Below, in pieces: positions 20,014 through 29,843 of a stretch of 64,000 nt of DNA. The DNA comes from Marinicella sediminis (lineage in GTDB: Bacteria; Pseudomonadota; Gammaproteobacteria; Xanthomonadales; Marinicellaceae). The stretch is from contig NZ_MVBD01000005.1 in assembly GCF_002000055.1 (NCBI RefSeq), positions 186,001-250,000 of the forward strand, given 5' to 3'. The number at the start of each line of letters is the position of its first letter. The first letter of the stretch is position 1. Both the position numbers and the translations under genes were made by a program. The notes beneath the pieces are model-generated. The model was given only the letters and a program-made list of their open reading frames with translations. It did no database searches and was not told the origin of the DNA.

Positions 20014-21756
20014 CTATGACAGGGCTTTGGGAACCCGGATTGACTCAACCAGGTGCTGGATTTCAGCGGGTGGTGGAGCGGTTACTTTGCTCACAATGAT
20101 GGCCACTGCGAAGTTCAGCATCATACCCAGGGTGCCGATACCTTCAGGTGAAATACCAAACCACCAGTGCTCAGCGTTGTTGAGTTCAAGGTGCATGAAC
20201 TTGAAGTAAATGATGTAGCTGAGGGTGAAGACAATGCCTACGATCATCCCAGCAATGGCTCCGGTTTTATTGGCCTTTTTACTGAAGATACCCAATAAGA
20301 TGGCAGGGAACAATGAAGAGGCGGCCAGCCCAAAGGCCAGGGCGACCACCTGGGCGACAAATCCCGGCGGATTGTACCCCAGATATCCGGCAACCAGCAC
20401 CGCAAAGGCAGCAGCCATTCGGCCCACCATCAATTCTTTTTTCTCAGATATTTGTGGCACAAATACCCCTTTGACCAGATCATGGGAGATCGCGGCGGAA
20501 ATCACCAGTAATAAACCGGCTGCGGTGGAGAGGGCTGCCGCGATGCCACCGGCTGCCACCAGTGCGATTACCCAGTTTGGTAGCTGGGCAATTTCAGGGT
20601 TAGCCAGTACCATGATGTCACGATCCACTTTCAGTTCATTGCCTTGCCAGCCATAGCTGTCGGCCTTGGCTTTGAAGGCTTCATTCTTGTCATTGTAATA
20701 CTGTATACGCCCGTCGCCGTTTTTATCCTCAAAAGTCAACAGTCCGGTTTGTTCCCAGGTATTGAACCAGGCGGGTTTCTGGCTGTACTCAATGTTACCT
20801 GTGGCAGTGCCCACTTCACCCGGTTGAATGGTTTCAATCAGGTTCATACGTCCCAGAGCGCCAACAGCAGGTGCTGTGGTGTAAAGAATTGAAATGAACA
20901 ACAAGGCCCAGAATGCAGATTTTCGGGCATCAGCCACCTTAGGTACCGTGAAAAAGCGCACGATGACATGAGGCAAACCAGCCGTGCCTACCATCAGTGC
21001 TGCGGTGATGAAAAACACATCAACGGTACTTTTGGAACCTTCGGTGTATTCGGTAAAGCCCAAAGATTGCACCACACTGTCGAGTTTACTGAGCAGATAC
21101 ATGCCTTCGCCCGTCATTTCACTGCCAAAGGCCAATTGTGGTATGGGGTTGCCTGTGGCTTGCAGCGAGATAAAGATGGCCGGTACCATGTAAGCGAAAA
21201 TCAATACGCAGTATTGAGCCACCTGGGTATAGGTGATGCCTTTCATGCCACCCAAAACGGCATAAAAGAACACGATCCCCATGCCAATGATCAGGCCGGT
21301 GAGGATTTCAACTTCCAAAAATCGCGAAAACACGATGCCCACACCACGCATCTGTCCGGCCACATAGGTGAACGAAATGATGATCAGACACACCACCGCA
21401 ACGATGCGTGCAGTTTTGGAGTAATAGCGGTCGCCGATGAATTGAGGCACGGTGAATTTACCAAATTTACGTAAATAAGGTGCCAATAGCAGGGCAAGCA
21501 ATACATAGCCACCGGTCCAACCCATCAGGTACACAGACGCATCATAGCCGGCAAAGGCAATGATGCCTGCCATGGAGATGAATGAAGCCGCTGACATCCA
21601 GTCGGCAGCAGTGGCCATGCCATTGGCGATCGGGTTGACGCCTTTGCCGGCCACATAAAAGTCACCTGTGCTGCGGGCCTTTGACCAAATGGCGATGCCA
21701 ATGTACAGGGCAAATGAAAGCACCACAACAACGATGGTTAATGTTTTGAGTTCCAT
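20014..21756 (-). CDS. actP: sodium:solute symporter, ActP-like (acetate uptake)
   Basis: The 580-residue protein belongs to the SSS/SLC5 family. It has a predicted 13-14 helices and the opening segment STGDFYVAGKGVNPIANGMA that is typical of ActP-type and VC_2705-type permeases. It carries short-chain monocarboxylates, most likely acetate, across the inner membrane with Na+. A charged insert of about 90 residues between helices (around 305-395, with KNGDGRIQYY) is also known from this subfamily. It lies 3 nt downstream of the DUF4212 gene and beside crbS, crbR and acs, which supports acetate as substrate. Confidence 0.88.
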   Translation of the reverse strand: MELKTLTIVVVVLSFALYIGIAIWSKARSTGDFYVAGKGVNPIANGMATAADWMSAASFISMAGIIAFAGYDASVYLMGWTGGYVLLALLLAPYLRKFGKFTVPQFIGDRYYSKTARIVAVVCLIIISFTYVAGQMRGVGIVFSRFLEVEILTGLIIGMGIVFFYAVLGGMKGITYTQVAQYCVLIFAYMVPAIFISLQATGNPIPQLAFGSEMTGEGMYLLSKLDSVVQSLGFTEYTEGSKSTVDVFFITAALMVGTAGLPHVIVRFFTVPKVADARKSAFWALLFISILYTTAPAVGALGRMNLIETIQPGEVGTATGNIEYSQKPAWFNTWEQTGLLTFEDKNGDGRIQYYNDKNEAFKAKADSYGWQGNELKVDRDIMVLANPEIAQLPNWVIALVAAGGIAAALSTAAGLLLVISAAISHDLVKGVFVPQISEKKELMVGRMAAAFAVLVAGYLGYNPPGFVAQVVALAFGLAASSLFPAILLGIFSKKANKTGAIAGMIVGIVFTLSYIIYFKFMHLELNNAEHWWFGISPEGIGTLGMMLNFAVAIIVSKVTAPPPAEIQHLVESIRVPKALS

Positions 21757-21759
21757 GGC

Positions 21760-22017
21760 TTATTCCTCCACGTCAAAATGCTTGTCCAGCGTGTTCATGC
21801 GCTTGACGTAAATCCAAATCAACAGCAGGAACACATACAGTGAACCTTGTTGGGCCATCCAGAATCCGAGCTTAAATCCAGCAAACTGAATCTGATTCAA
21901 TACATCCACCAGCAGGATGCCGCACACAAAGGAAACCACGAACCAGATCGACAGCAATATGCCCATCAGTTTTAGGTTGGCTTTCCAGTATTCGTCATGA
22001 TTGTTCGTTGATGACAT
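21760..22017 (-). CDS. DUF4212 small symporter subunit
   Basis: I start at the ATG at 22017 (85 residues) because GAGGG precedes it; a start 30 nt upstream would add a poor leader. Two transmembrane helices are clear (LLSIWFVVSFVCGILLV and GSLYVFLLLIWIYV), with the family feature FWMAQQGS between them. DUF4212 proteins are almost always encoded directly before an SSS symporter and are thought to be its small partner. This one sits 3 nt before the ActP-like gene. Confidence 0.9.
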   Translation of the reverse strand: MSSTNNHDEYWKANLKLMGILLSIWFVVSFVCGILLVDVLNQIQFAGFKLGFWMAQQGSLYVFLLLIWIYVKRMNTLDKHFDVEE

Positions 22018-22074
22018 GATACCCTCATAAAAATTAAGTGCCTTCAATGTATCAAAATCACCATGCCAATGATC

Positions 22075-22093
22075 TTAGACTTTGGTCTCAGAC
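22075..22093 (-). promoter_or_regulatory. proposed CrbR site 1, upstream of DUF4212-actP
   Basis: The 19-mer TTAGACTTTGGTCTCAGAC (plus strand) reads on the gene strand with the core ACCAAAGTCTAA, including an AGAC/GTCT inverted repeat. Its centre is ~35.5 nt from a -10-like TACATT (gene strand, plus positions 22046-22051). A near copy lies before acs and a weaker one before the porin, at matching distances. Confidence 0.6.
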
Positions 22094-22100
22094 GTTTGTG

Positions 22101-22130
22101 TTACACAGCATATGGTCACTGTGCTATGAT
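22101..22130 (+). promoter_or_regulatory. promoter of the crbS gene
   Basis: A -35 TTACAC (22101-22106) and a -10 TATGAT (22125-22130) are separated by 18 nt, about 63 nt before the ATG. The overlapping palindrome TGTGTTACACA and the CACAG...CTGTG repeat at 22104-22123 could bind a further regulator. Confidence 0.5.
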
Positions 22131-22193
22131 AAAACTCTTCTAACAAAGTCATTGGATTCAATCACTTGTCGGTTTTATTTAGGATAATTTGTC

Positions 22194-25100
22194 ATGCTTT
22201 CTGAATATGGTGTCTACGCCATTTTGGTGGTGTATATTGGTTTGATGTACCTCATTGCCCGCTGGGGCGATGGTCTGGATTTGCACCGCCGGCCAAAGTT
22301 AAGAACGTGGATTTATGGCCTCTCACTGGCTGTTTACTGTACGTCATGGACTTTTTTTGGCGCGGTGGGTACTGCAGCCAGTAAGGGCTGGGATTTTCTA
22401 CCCATTTATCTGGGGCCGTTGTTGTTGTTTACCATTGGTTGGCCGTTGGTGGTGAAAATCATCAAACGCAGCAAAGCCAACAACATCACTTCGATTGCGG
22501 ATTTCATCGCCAGTTTATATGGGAAATCACGACGCATTGCGGTGTTGGTGACTGTCATTGCGGTGCTGGCGGCCATTCCGTACATTACCCTACAGTTGGA
22601 GGCCATCATAGCCAGTATTGAAGTCATCAGCATTGACAGCAATACAGATCAATCGGCAAGTATCAGTGCTTTACTGGTAACCGCTTTGTTGGCGTTTTTC
22701 TCCACCGCTTTTGGTACCCGAAAGCTGGATGTGACTGAGCACCATCGTGGCTTAATGATGGCCATCGCGTTTGAGTCAGCCCTGAAAATAGTGGCTTTCA
22801 TTGCCGTTGGACTGTTTGTGTTTTTTGTGGTTTACGCCGGACCGGGTGAAGTGCTTCAGGCAGGAGCGAAATGGACAGCCATCGCCAACGGCCCTAACTT
22901 GTCGGTGAATTTTTTATCCCAGTCGATGTTGGCGTTGTTGGTTTTTATGTGTTTGCCCCGGCAATTTCATGTCACCGTGGTGGAAAATGAAAGCCTTGAT
23001 GACCTTGGTAAAGCCCGTTATATTTTCATTGTTTACTTATTGGTCTTCACCTTGTTTGTCATTCCCATTGCCATGGCGGGCAATGCCTTCTTACCGGCAT
23101 CAGTGGATTCTGATCAGTTTGTTTTGCAACTGCCTTTGGCCTTTGACAACAATTGGCTGACCTTGCTGGTATTTCTTGGCGGTATGGCTGCGGCATCAGG
23201 GATGGTCATCATTTCAACCATTGCATTGAGCACCATGGTCAGTAATGACCTGGTCTTACCGCTGTATCTGAAACTCAAGAACTATCATTTGCGCCGCAAA
23301 GACGGCCTTAAACATGTGGTACTGTGGAGCAGGCGAATCAGTATTTTTGCCATCAGTCTGGCCGCTTATGTGTTTTACCTGTTGGTTCACAACAGCGTGC
23401 CACTGGCGGCCATGGGGAACTTATCATTTCTATTGATGGTGCAGTTTGCCCCGGCCATGTTGCTTGGTATGTATTGGCGACGATCGAATAAGCAAGCCGC
23501 TTTTGCCGGAATGCTGGCAGGCGTATTGGCCTGGGCCTGGATGGTGATGATGCCTGCGCCGATAGCGGGTGTGCCCAGCATGAACGCCGGTATCATGACC
23601 AGCCTCGCTCAGTTGACCAGTTCCCAGCCCCCATTGTTTAAGTTATTTGCAGTGACGTTTTTATGCAATATGCTGGTGCACATTGGTTATGCATTGATTT
23701 CCGGGTGGTGGCAACAACGTCAGGACAATCACCACGATGACCGGCCAATGGATCTGGCTGGTGATCACATGACGGTGGCTGATTTAAAGCAAGTGGTGAG
23801 AAAATTAGTGGGTTTCCGTTTTGCCAATACGGCCTTTACCCATTTTGCACAGAATCTGGAAGGGTCAATGCAGGACACTGATCAGGTAACCACGCCAATG
23901 ATACAGTTTACTGAAAAGCTATTGGCCGGTTCCATTGGGTCATCATCCGCCCGTGCAGTGATCACTGCCATGCTGAAAAGCAAAGGACTGGCAGTGGATG
24001 AAATCATCGGCCTGCTGGATGAAACCAAAGCCGCTATCAAGTTCAACCGCAACCTGACTGAGGCCACGCTGGATAACATCTCCCAGGGGGTGAGTGTGGT
24101 CGATGACAACCTGCAGCTGGTGGCCTGGAACAAGCAATACATAGAATTGTTGAATTATCCAGAAGGCTTCATTAAGCGCGGCATGTCCATAGAGGAAGTG
24201 CTGTTGTTCAATGCAGAGCGGGGATTACTTCAGGCTGAATATGTTCGCCCTGAGATAGAAAAACGCATGGTTCATTTGCGACAAAGGCGACGGTATCAGT
24301 CAGAACGACAGTTTGATAATGGCAAGGTTCTCCAGATTGAAGGTCATCCGATGCCCAATGGTGGCTATGTGACCACTTATAATGATGTCACACAATACAA
24401 AAAAGCGCAGCAAGATCTGATTGAAAGCCGCCAGCATATTCAATTCTATACCGATCATTCACCTGCCATGTTGGCCTACCTCAGTGCAGATCAGACATTG
24501 CATTTTGTCAACAAAGCTTATGAACAATTTTTGGGGATGAACCGTGCTGAATTAACCGGTAAGAAACTGACTGATATTTTTGATTCGGTTGAGTTGGCCA
24601 AACGAAAGCCCTATCTTGATGCTGCATTTTCCGGACAAACCCAATCATTTGAGTTAGAGCTGGCTGATCCTGCCGGTGTTCAGCACTTTATGTTGGGGAC
24701 CTATGTTCCGGATGTGCAAAACCAAAAAGTGGCCGGGGTGTTTGTCATCATGCAAGACATCAGTACCCGTCGAAAAGCAGAGCTGGAACTGGAAAAAAGC
24801 CGGGCCAACCTGGAACAAAGGGTGGCGGAACGCACCGAAGAACTTTCACACATCAATGCAGAACTTGCAGCTGCCACCAGACAAGCCCAGCAAGCCAATC
24901 AGTCGAAAACCAAATTCATTGCCGATGCCAGTCATGATTTGCTGCAACCATTCAATGCAGCCCGTTTATTCACGGCCATTCTGGCAGAAAAAACCGATGA
25001 CATGACGGCGGATGTGGCCAGTACGGTCAATAGCCTGGATCAGTCATTGCGCTCAGCTGAAAATATGCTCAGCGCACTGTTGGACATAGCGAAGCTGGAT

Positions 25101-26015
25101 GCCGGTGGGGTGCCAATCAATAACAGTGATTTTTCATTACAACCGTTGATGGTACAGCTGACCAATCAATACCGAACCAGGGCGGGAAGGAAAGGGTTGA
25201 AGTTGAGGGTGAGGACCGGTGGTCATTGGGTGCATACCGATGAGAAGTTGCTGTATCGGGTATTACAAAACCTGACCAGTAATGCCATCCGTTATACCAG
25301 CCAGGGTGGCGTATTGGTGGCCAGTCGTCGTTCAGGCCATTCAGTCCAGCTGTGGGTGATCGACACAGGTGTGGGTCTTGATGAAGCGGAACAAGTTGAA
25401 ATATTCAATGAATTCAAAAGGTTGGACAAAACTGCTGAAATGGCTGATAAAGGTTTGGGCCTGGGGTTGTCGATTGTGGACCGCATCATCAATGAGCTGG
25501 GCTTGTCACTGACAGTCAGATCCATCCCAGGTAAAGGTTCAGCTTTTATGATCTTGCTGCCTGGAGCCAAAGAAATCCCTGTTGATCACAATGATGAATC
25601 GGTCATGCTGGACCAGCGAAACAGACAAACGATGGTTCAACGGGTGATGTGTATTGATAATGAAGACAGCATTCTTGAAGGCATGCATCAGTTACTGTCG
25701 GGGTGGGGTATGGAAGTGGAGACCGCCAAAAGTGGAACAGAGGCTCACAAATTGTTATTGGACGGATTCCGGCCTGAAATATTGCTGGTGGATTATCAGC
25801 TGGATCAAGAGCTGGGCACTGATCTGGTGGGGACATTGTGTGAAACTTATGGTTTGAATTGTCCGGTAGTCATCATCACCGCGAATCACAGCGAGTCATT
25901 GAAAAAAGCCAGCCATGATGCCGGTTATCACTTATTACTGAAACCGATCAAACCAATCAAGCTTCGACAACTGATGAATCGGTTGTTACTTAATGACAGG
26001 ACTTTAAAGGGTTAA
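22194..26015 (+). CDS. crbS: CrbS-like hybrid sensor histidine kinase with SLC5 transporter domain
   Basis: The protein has 1273 residues. An N-terminal SSS/SLC5-like domain with about 12-13 helices spans residues 1-505. It is followed by PAS-type sensor regions at about 620-735 and 745-860, a coiled coil, a HisKA domain with phospho-acceptor His914 in ASHDLLQPF, a HATPase domain (NLTSNAIRYT, LGLGLSIVDRI) and a C-terminal receiver with Asp1200 in LLVDYQL. This order matches CrbS/CbrA-type kinases; in Vibrio, CrbS with CrbR turns on acetate scavenging through acs. Its 3' end overlaps crbR by 4 bp on the opposite strand. Confidence 0.87.
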   Translation: MLSEYGVYAILVVYIGLMYLIARWGDGLDLHRRPKLRTWIYGLSLAVYCTSWTFFGAVGTAASKGWDFLPIYLGPLLLFTIGWPLVVKIIKRSKANNITSIADFIASLYGKSRRIAVLVTVIAVLAAIPYITLQLEAIIASIEVISIDSNTDQSASISALLVTALLAFFSTAFGTRKLDVTEHHRGLMMAIAFESALKIVAFIAVGLFVFFVVYAGPGEVLQAGAKWTAIANGPNLSVNFLSQSMLALLVFMCLPRQFHVTVVENESLDDLGKARYIFIVYLLVFTLFVIPIAMAGNAFLPASVDSDQFVLQLPLAFDNNWLTLLVFLGGMAAASGMVIISTIALSTMVSNDLVLPLYLKLKNYHLRRKDGLKHVVLWSRRISIFAISLAAYVFYLLVHNSVPLAAMGNLSFLLMVQFAPAMLLGMYWRRSNKQAAFAGMLAGVLAWAWMVMMPAPIAGVPSMNAGIMTSLAQLTSSQPPLFKLFAVTFLCNMLVHIGYALISGWWQQRQDNHHDDRPMDLAGDHMTVADLKQVVRKLVGFRFANTAFTHFAQNLEGSMQDTDQVTTPMIQFTEKLLAGSIGSSSARAVITAMLKSKGLAVDEIIGLLDETKAAIKFNRNLTEATLDNISQGVSVVDDNLQLVAWNKQYIELLNYPEGFIKRGMSIEEVLLFNAERGLLQAEYVRPEIEKRMVHLRQRRRYQSERQFDNGKVLQIEGHPMPNGGYVTTYNDVTQYKKAQQDLIESRQHIQFYTDHSPAMLAYLSADQTLHFVNKAYEQFLGMNRAELTGKKLTDIFDSVELAKRKPYLDAAFSGQTQSFELELADPAGVQHFMLGTYVPDVQNQKVAGVFVIMQDISTRRKAELELEKSRANLEQRVAERTEELSHINAELAAATRQAQQANQSKTKFIADASHDLLQPFNAARLFTAILAEKTDDMTADVASTVNSLDQSLRSAENMLSALLDIAKLDAGGVPINNSDFSLQPLMVQLTNQYRTRAGRKGLKLRVRTGGHWVHTDEKLLYRVLQNLTSNAIRYTSQGGVLVASRRSGHSVQLWVIDTGVGLDEAEQVEIFNEFKRLDKTAEMADKGLGLGLSIVDRIINELGLSLTVRSIPGKGSAFMILLPGAKEIPVDHNDESVMLDQRNRQTMVQRVMCIDNEDSILEGMHQLLSGWGMEVETAKSGTEAHKLLLDGFRPEILLVDYQLDQELGTDLVGTLCETYGLNCPVVIITANHSESLKKASHDAGYHLLLKPIKPIKLRQLMNRLLLNDRTLKG

Positions 26016-26677
26016 TTCTGTGGCAAATCAATGGCGGACACTTTCATCACTGCCTGGGTGCGGTTGTTGACATTTAACTTCCTCATGATGGCGGTTACGT
26101 GGGCTTTAACGGTGGCCTCAGAGATGTTCAAATCATAGGCGATCTGTTTGTTCAATAACCCTTGCTTGATCAAGCACAACACCTTGTGTTGCTGCGGCGT
26201 CAGGGAAGCCACTTGTGCAGTGATGTCTGCCAATTCCTGACTGTGCTCCATGAACAATGCTTCATTGAACTGATAAGGAAAATAAGTGTTGCCTTCGAGG
26301 ACTGTTCTGATGGCTTTTCTGATGTCATCTACGCTGGCAGATTTACTGATAAAGCCCAATGCCCCAAAGTGTTTGGCATGCATGATGGTATCTGGCTTGT
26401 CATTGGCTGATATCATGATGATGGGCAAATCAGGATACTTCTTTTGAGTGAAAGCCAGGGCGGAAAAACCTTCCACCCCAGGCATATTAAGATCCAGCAA
26501 CAGCATGTCGGCGTCATGGTGGCTGCGCAGTTGGGTTTTCAATGAATCTGAACTCTCCACTTCGATGATGACGCAATTGTTCAAATCAAGGCCGAGTGAT
26601 TGCCGCAAAGCATTGCGAAACATCGGGTGGTCATCGGCGATGATGATTTTGTCTGCCAAAGGCGCCTTGTCTCTCAT
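26012..26677 (-). CDS. crbR: CrbR-like LuxR/NarL-family response regulator
   Basis: The 221-residue protein has a receiver domain with acidic pair Asp15-Asp16, phospho-acceptor Asp62 (LLLDLNMPG) and conserved Lys in FISKSAS. A C-terminal LuxR-type helix-turn-helix follows (LTPQQHKVLCLIKQGLLNKQIAYDL, here cited as positions ~155-180, ending VKAHVTAIMRKLNV). Position decides the assignment: it starts 5 nt after acs and converges on the CrbS-like kinase gene, so it is probably the partner of that kinase and activator of acs. Confidence 0.85.
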   Translation of the reverse strand: MRDKAPLADKIIIADDHPMFRNALRQSLGLDLNNCVIIEVESSDSLKTQLRSHHDADMLLLDLNMPGVEGFSALAFTQKKYPDLPIIMISANDKPDTIMHAKHFGALGFISKSASVDDIRKAIRTVLEGNTYFPYQFNEALFMEHSQELADITAQVASLTPQQHKVLCLIKQGLLNKQIAYDLNISEATVKAHVTAIMRKLNVNNRTQAVMKVSAIDLPQN

Positions 26678-26682
26678 GGTGA

Positions 26683-28623
26683 TTAAGAGTTCAGCCGATT
26701 ATTGATCAGGTGAGTCACCACTTCGGGCTCAGCCAGGGTTGATGTGTCTCCAAGGTGATCATGCTCATTGGCGGCAATTTTGCGCAAGATGCGGCGCATG
26801 ATTTTACCAGATCGGGTTTTGGGTAACCCAGGGGCCCATTGTATTTTATCCGGGGTGGCAATGGGACCAATTTCTTTTCTTACCCATTGCGTCAGTTCTG
26901 CCAGTAAGTCATTGCTTTCACTGAAGCCGTTGACCAGCGTGACGTAGGCATAGATGCCTTGTCCTTTGATGTCATGTGGGTAACCAACCACCGCGGCTTC
27001 GGCCACAGCCTCATGGGCTACCAGGGCACTTTCCACTTCAGCGGTACCCATGCGATGCCCTGAGACATTGAGTACATCATCGGTTCGCCCGGTGATCCAG
27101 TAATACCCGTCTTCATCCCTTCTGGCTCCATCACCGGTGGTGTAAACATCATCAAAAGCTGAAAAATAGGTTTGGTAAAAGCGTTCATGGTCGCCAAAAA
27201 CAGTGCGCATCTGACCTGGCCAGGAATCGGTGATGACCAGATTACCTGCGCCTTCGCCGGTCAGTTCATGACCGTCGTTGTCCAGCAAGGCAGGTTTTAT
27301 ACCAAAAAATGGCCGGGTGGCTGAGCCTGGTTTGAGGTCAGTGGCTCCGGGTAATGGTGTGATCATGATGCCGCCGGTTTCAGTTTGCCACCAGGTGTCT
27401 ACGATGGGACAACGTTCATCTCCCACCACTTCATAATACCATTTCCAGGCTTCCGGGTTGATCGGTTCACCCACAGAACCGAGTACCCTCAGTGATGACC
27501 TGGAGGTTGAATGAACAGGGGCGTCTCCTTCTTTCATCAGCGCCCGGATGGCCGTAGGTGCGGTGTAACACACATTCACCTGGTGTTTGTCACAGATTTG
27601 CCAGAACCGGCTGTGGTCCGGATAGTTGGGCACCCCTTCGAACATCAAAGTGGTGGCGCCGTTGGCCAATGGTCCATAGACCACATAGCTGTGACCAGTG
27701 ATCCAGCCGACATCAGCCGTGCACCAATAAACATCATCTGCATGTATGTCAAATACATATTCATGCGTCATGGATGCGTAAACCAGGTACCCCCCTGAGG
27801 TATGCAACACCCCTTTTGGCTGTCCTGTTGAGCCTGAGGTATAGAGGATGAACAAGGGGTCTTCAGCATTCATGGGTTCAGCCGGGCAATCAGCTGAAAC
27901 CGAGCTGCTGAGCTCATGGTACCAGTGATCATGCTCTTGCCAGTCAATGACCTGATCTGAGGTTTTGATCACCAAGACGGATTGCAGATAATCTTTGACA
28001 CCTGGTTTCTCAGTTGCTTTGTCGACATTGGCTTTCAAGGGAATGGCTTTGTTGCCTCGAACACCGCGGTCAGCTGTGATGACCAGCTTGGATTTGCAAT
28101 TAATGATCCGATCACCCAAAGCATCAGGGGAAAACCCGCCGAAGACGACTGAATGAATGGCGCCAATCCTGGCACAAGCCAACATGGCATATGCTGCTTC
28201 AGGAATCATTGGCATATATAAGGTCACCCGGTCACCTTTCTCTACACCCAGTTTTTTCAGGGTATTGGCAAATCGACAAACTTCTTCATGTAATTGGGCA
28301 TAGCTGATGTGCTTTGCTGATGCCGGATCATCGCCTTCCCAAATGATGGCGGTTTGATCGGCTTTGTCTGGTAAATGCCGGTCAACACAGTTATGACAAA
28401 CATTCAGCTCACCATCGGCATACCAGCGGATGTGTAAATCATCCCTGGAAAAAGACACATCTTTGACTTCAGAATAGGGTTTGAACCAGTCCAGTCTTTT
28501 GCCTTGTTCTCGCCAAAAATCTTCATTATTATCAATGCTTTGCTGATACATTTTCAAGTATTGATCGTTGTCACATAAGGCGTCATTGCGGAAATCAGGA
28601 TTCACTGGATATCTTGTTTTCAT
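26683..28623 (-). CDS. acs: acetyl-CoA synthetase (AMP-forming)
   Basis: I use the ATG at 28623 (646 residues, the usual length); a GTG 30 nt upstream is less likely. The enzyme activates acetate with ATP and CoA through acetyl-AMP. Adenylate-forming motifs are intact: [41 protein letters not shown], and the C-terminal [11 protein letters not shown], whose Lys is the known site of regulatory acetylation in Acs. crbR follows at 5 nt and is probably cotranscribed. A predicted CrbR site lies 58 nt upstream. Confidence 0.96.
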   Translation of the reverse strand: MKTRYPVNPDFRNDALCDNDQYLKMYQQSIDNNEDFWREQGKRLDWFKPYSEVKDVSFSRDDLHIRWYADGELNVCHNCVDRHLPDKADQTAIIWEGDDPASAKHISYAQLHEEVCRFANTLKKLGVEKGDRVTLYMPMIPEAAYAMLACARIGAIHSVVFGGFSPDALGDRIINCKSKLVITADRGVRGNKAIPLKANVDKATEKPGVKDYLQSVLVIKTSDQVIDWQEHDHWYHELSSSVSADCPAEPMNAEDPLFILYTSGSTGQPKGVLHTSGGYLVYASMTHEYVFDIHADDVYWCTADVGWITGHSYVVYGPLANGATTLMFEGVPNYPDHSRFWQICDKHQVNVCYTAPTAIRALMKEGDAPVHSTSRSSLRVLGSVGEPINPEAWKWYYEVVGDERCPIVDTWWQTETGGIMITPLPGATDLKPGSATRPFFGIKPALLDNDGHELTGEGAGNLVITDSWPGQMRTVFGDHERFYQTYFSAFDDVYTTGDGARRDEDGYYWITGRTDDVLNVSGHRMGTAEVESALVAHEAVAEAAVVGYPHDIKGQGIYAYVTLVNGFSESNDLLAELTQWVRKEIGPIATPDKIQWAPGLPKTRSGKIMRRILRKIAANEHDHLGDTSTLAEPEVVTHLINNRLNS

Positions 28624-28680
28624 GGCTATTCTCTGCGTTGATTTGTTGCTCACTATGCCACCGATTCTGTGCGGGACACA

Positions 28681-28699
28681 TTAGACATTGGTCTTAGAT
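28681..28699 (-). promoter_or_regulatory. proposed CrbR site 2, upstream of acs
   Basis: TTAGACATTGGTCTTAGAT matches the site before DUF4212-actP at 16 of 19 positions, with gene-strand core ACCAATGTCTAA. Its centre is ~35.5 nt from a -10-like CATAGT (gene strand, plus positions 28652-28657), so it would sit near -45, a typical activator position. Confidence 0.62.
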
Positions 28700-28707
28700 G
28701 CAGGTAT

Positions 28708-29112
28708 TTAATTCATCCCGGGAAATGAACTGACCTTTCTAACTTCAATGTCCGGGAACGAGTCCACCACCTGCACTGTGAAGTCTGGAAATGAAGTGAC
28801 TTCCTGCCATTGGCCACAGTCATCGGGAAAGGATGAAACGAACTGTACATCGATGTCACCGAATGAACTGACATATTTGATTTTCAAATCAGGAAAGGAG
28901 TCTACAAACTGAACCTTACCTTTCAATTCAATGCCATTGTGATGACAGTTCTGGGTTGATTGTTCCGCTTTTTTTGCAGCCGGTTTGGATGAGTTATTGG
29001 CCATCATTGATTTTCCCGGACTGACCGGTAATTGTCTGGATTGATTCTCACTGATGCCGATCAGAATGATGACAGCAATTACCGCTGCTGCAATTTTCAA
29101 GTCTTTGTTCAT
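28708..29112 (-). CDS. small exported or membrane-anchored SFPD-repeat protein
   Basis: This 134-residue protein has an N-terminal hydrophobic helix (IAAAVIAVIILIGI) and a polar linker. From about residue 62 there are six short repeats of ~11 residues built on V-x-S/D-S-F-P-D: VQFVDSFPD, IKYVSSFGD, VQFVSSFPD, EVTSFPD, VQVVDSFPD and VRKVSSFPG. A CGQW insertion falls between repeats three and four, with a second Cys earlier (NCHHNG). The pattern reminds me of the small family described as a 7(1) septoil knot, which I recall but could not verify. Function is unknown. It lies between acs and the exonuclease gene. Confidence 0.75.
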   Translation of the reverse strand: MNKDLKIAAAVIAVIILIGISENQSRQLPVSPGKSMMANNSSKPAAKKAEQSTQNCHHNGIELKGKVQFVDSFPDLKIKYVSSFGDIDVQFVSSFPDDCGQWQEVTSFPDFTVQVVDSFPDIEVRKVSSFPGMN

Positions 29113-29149
29113 TGGATGCCCCGCTTTTGGTTTGCTGGCTGAATGTTTT

Positions 29150-29839
29150 TCAGCTCAGTATGTGCTTTAATTTTAGCGGGAATCCATTGGCCTGTCGATG
29201 GCTGATTTGTGCCAGGAATAACTCAGCAGTGGCCACGGCGTCCTCCAGGGCATTGTGGGCATGGTAGCGTGGTAAATGGTAACTGGTGCGCAAGTTAAAC
29301 AGCCTCAATTGATTGACACTGATGGGTAGGTTAAGACGTTGCAGGCGATGCTGTTCAATTTTCAACGTGTCGGCCATGCGCATAGGCAGGTGGTGTCCAT
29401 ACAGATTGTGACTGAGGTGTTGGATGAACTGGTATTCAATGGCCTGGTGATGGGCAATGATAACCTTGCCGGCCATTTGTTGTAACAACACGTTCATCAT
29501 TTCTTCGACAGCCATGCCTTGTTGTAACTGATCATCGGTGATCTGGTGAATGCTGACGCTCTCGCTGGTCAGTTTTTTATCGGTACTGATCAACTGATGC
29601 AGACTGTTTTTTAATTGAATGCGCATGTCACTGATGTGAGTGTAGCCCATGCTGATGATGTGATCGGATTGGGCATTCAGTCCAGTGGTTTCAAAGTCAA
29701 GTACCAGGAACTGTGTTTTACTGATCGGTTGTTGCGGGTCAGGTAAAGGGGTCATCAGATAATTCTTCAGTTGACCACTGGGGCGGTTCTTCAAGGCCCG
29801 GTTGAGCAACTGTTGTTGTTTGTCCCTGAAAAAAAACAC
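29150..29839 (-). CDS. DEDDh 3'-5' exonuclease (DnaQ/PolC-epsilon-like)
   Basis: The 229-residue protein has the DEDDh active-site pattern: DFETTG (ExoI), an Asp/His region near IIAHHQAIEYQFI (ExoII) and HNALEDAVATAEL (ExoIII). These enzymes remove nucleotides from DNA or RNA 3' ends. It starts with GTG, 4 nt after the stop of the cNMP/CBS/DUF294 gene; no closer ATG would preserve the domain. The pair DUF294 plus exonuclease next to actP genes recurs in gammaproteobacteria as I recall, but why is not known to me. Confidence 0.85.
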   Translation of the reverse strand: MFFFRDKQQQLLNRALKNRPSGQLKNYLMTPLPDPQQPISKTQFLVLDFETTGLNAQSDHIISMGYTHISDMRIQLKNSLHQLISTDKKLTSESVSIHQITDDQLQQGMAVEEMMNVLLQQMAGKVIIAHHQAIEYQFIQHLSHNLYGHHLPMRMADTLKIEQHRLQRLNLPISVNQLRLFNLRTSYHLPRYHAHNALEDAVATAELFLAQISHRQANGFPLKLKHILS

Positions 29840-29843
29840 CTGT

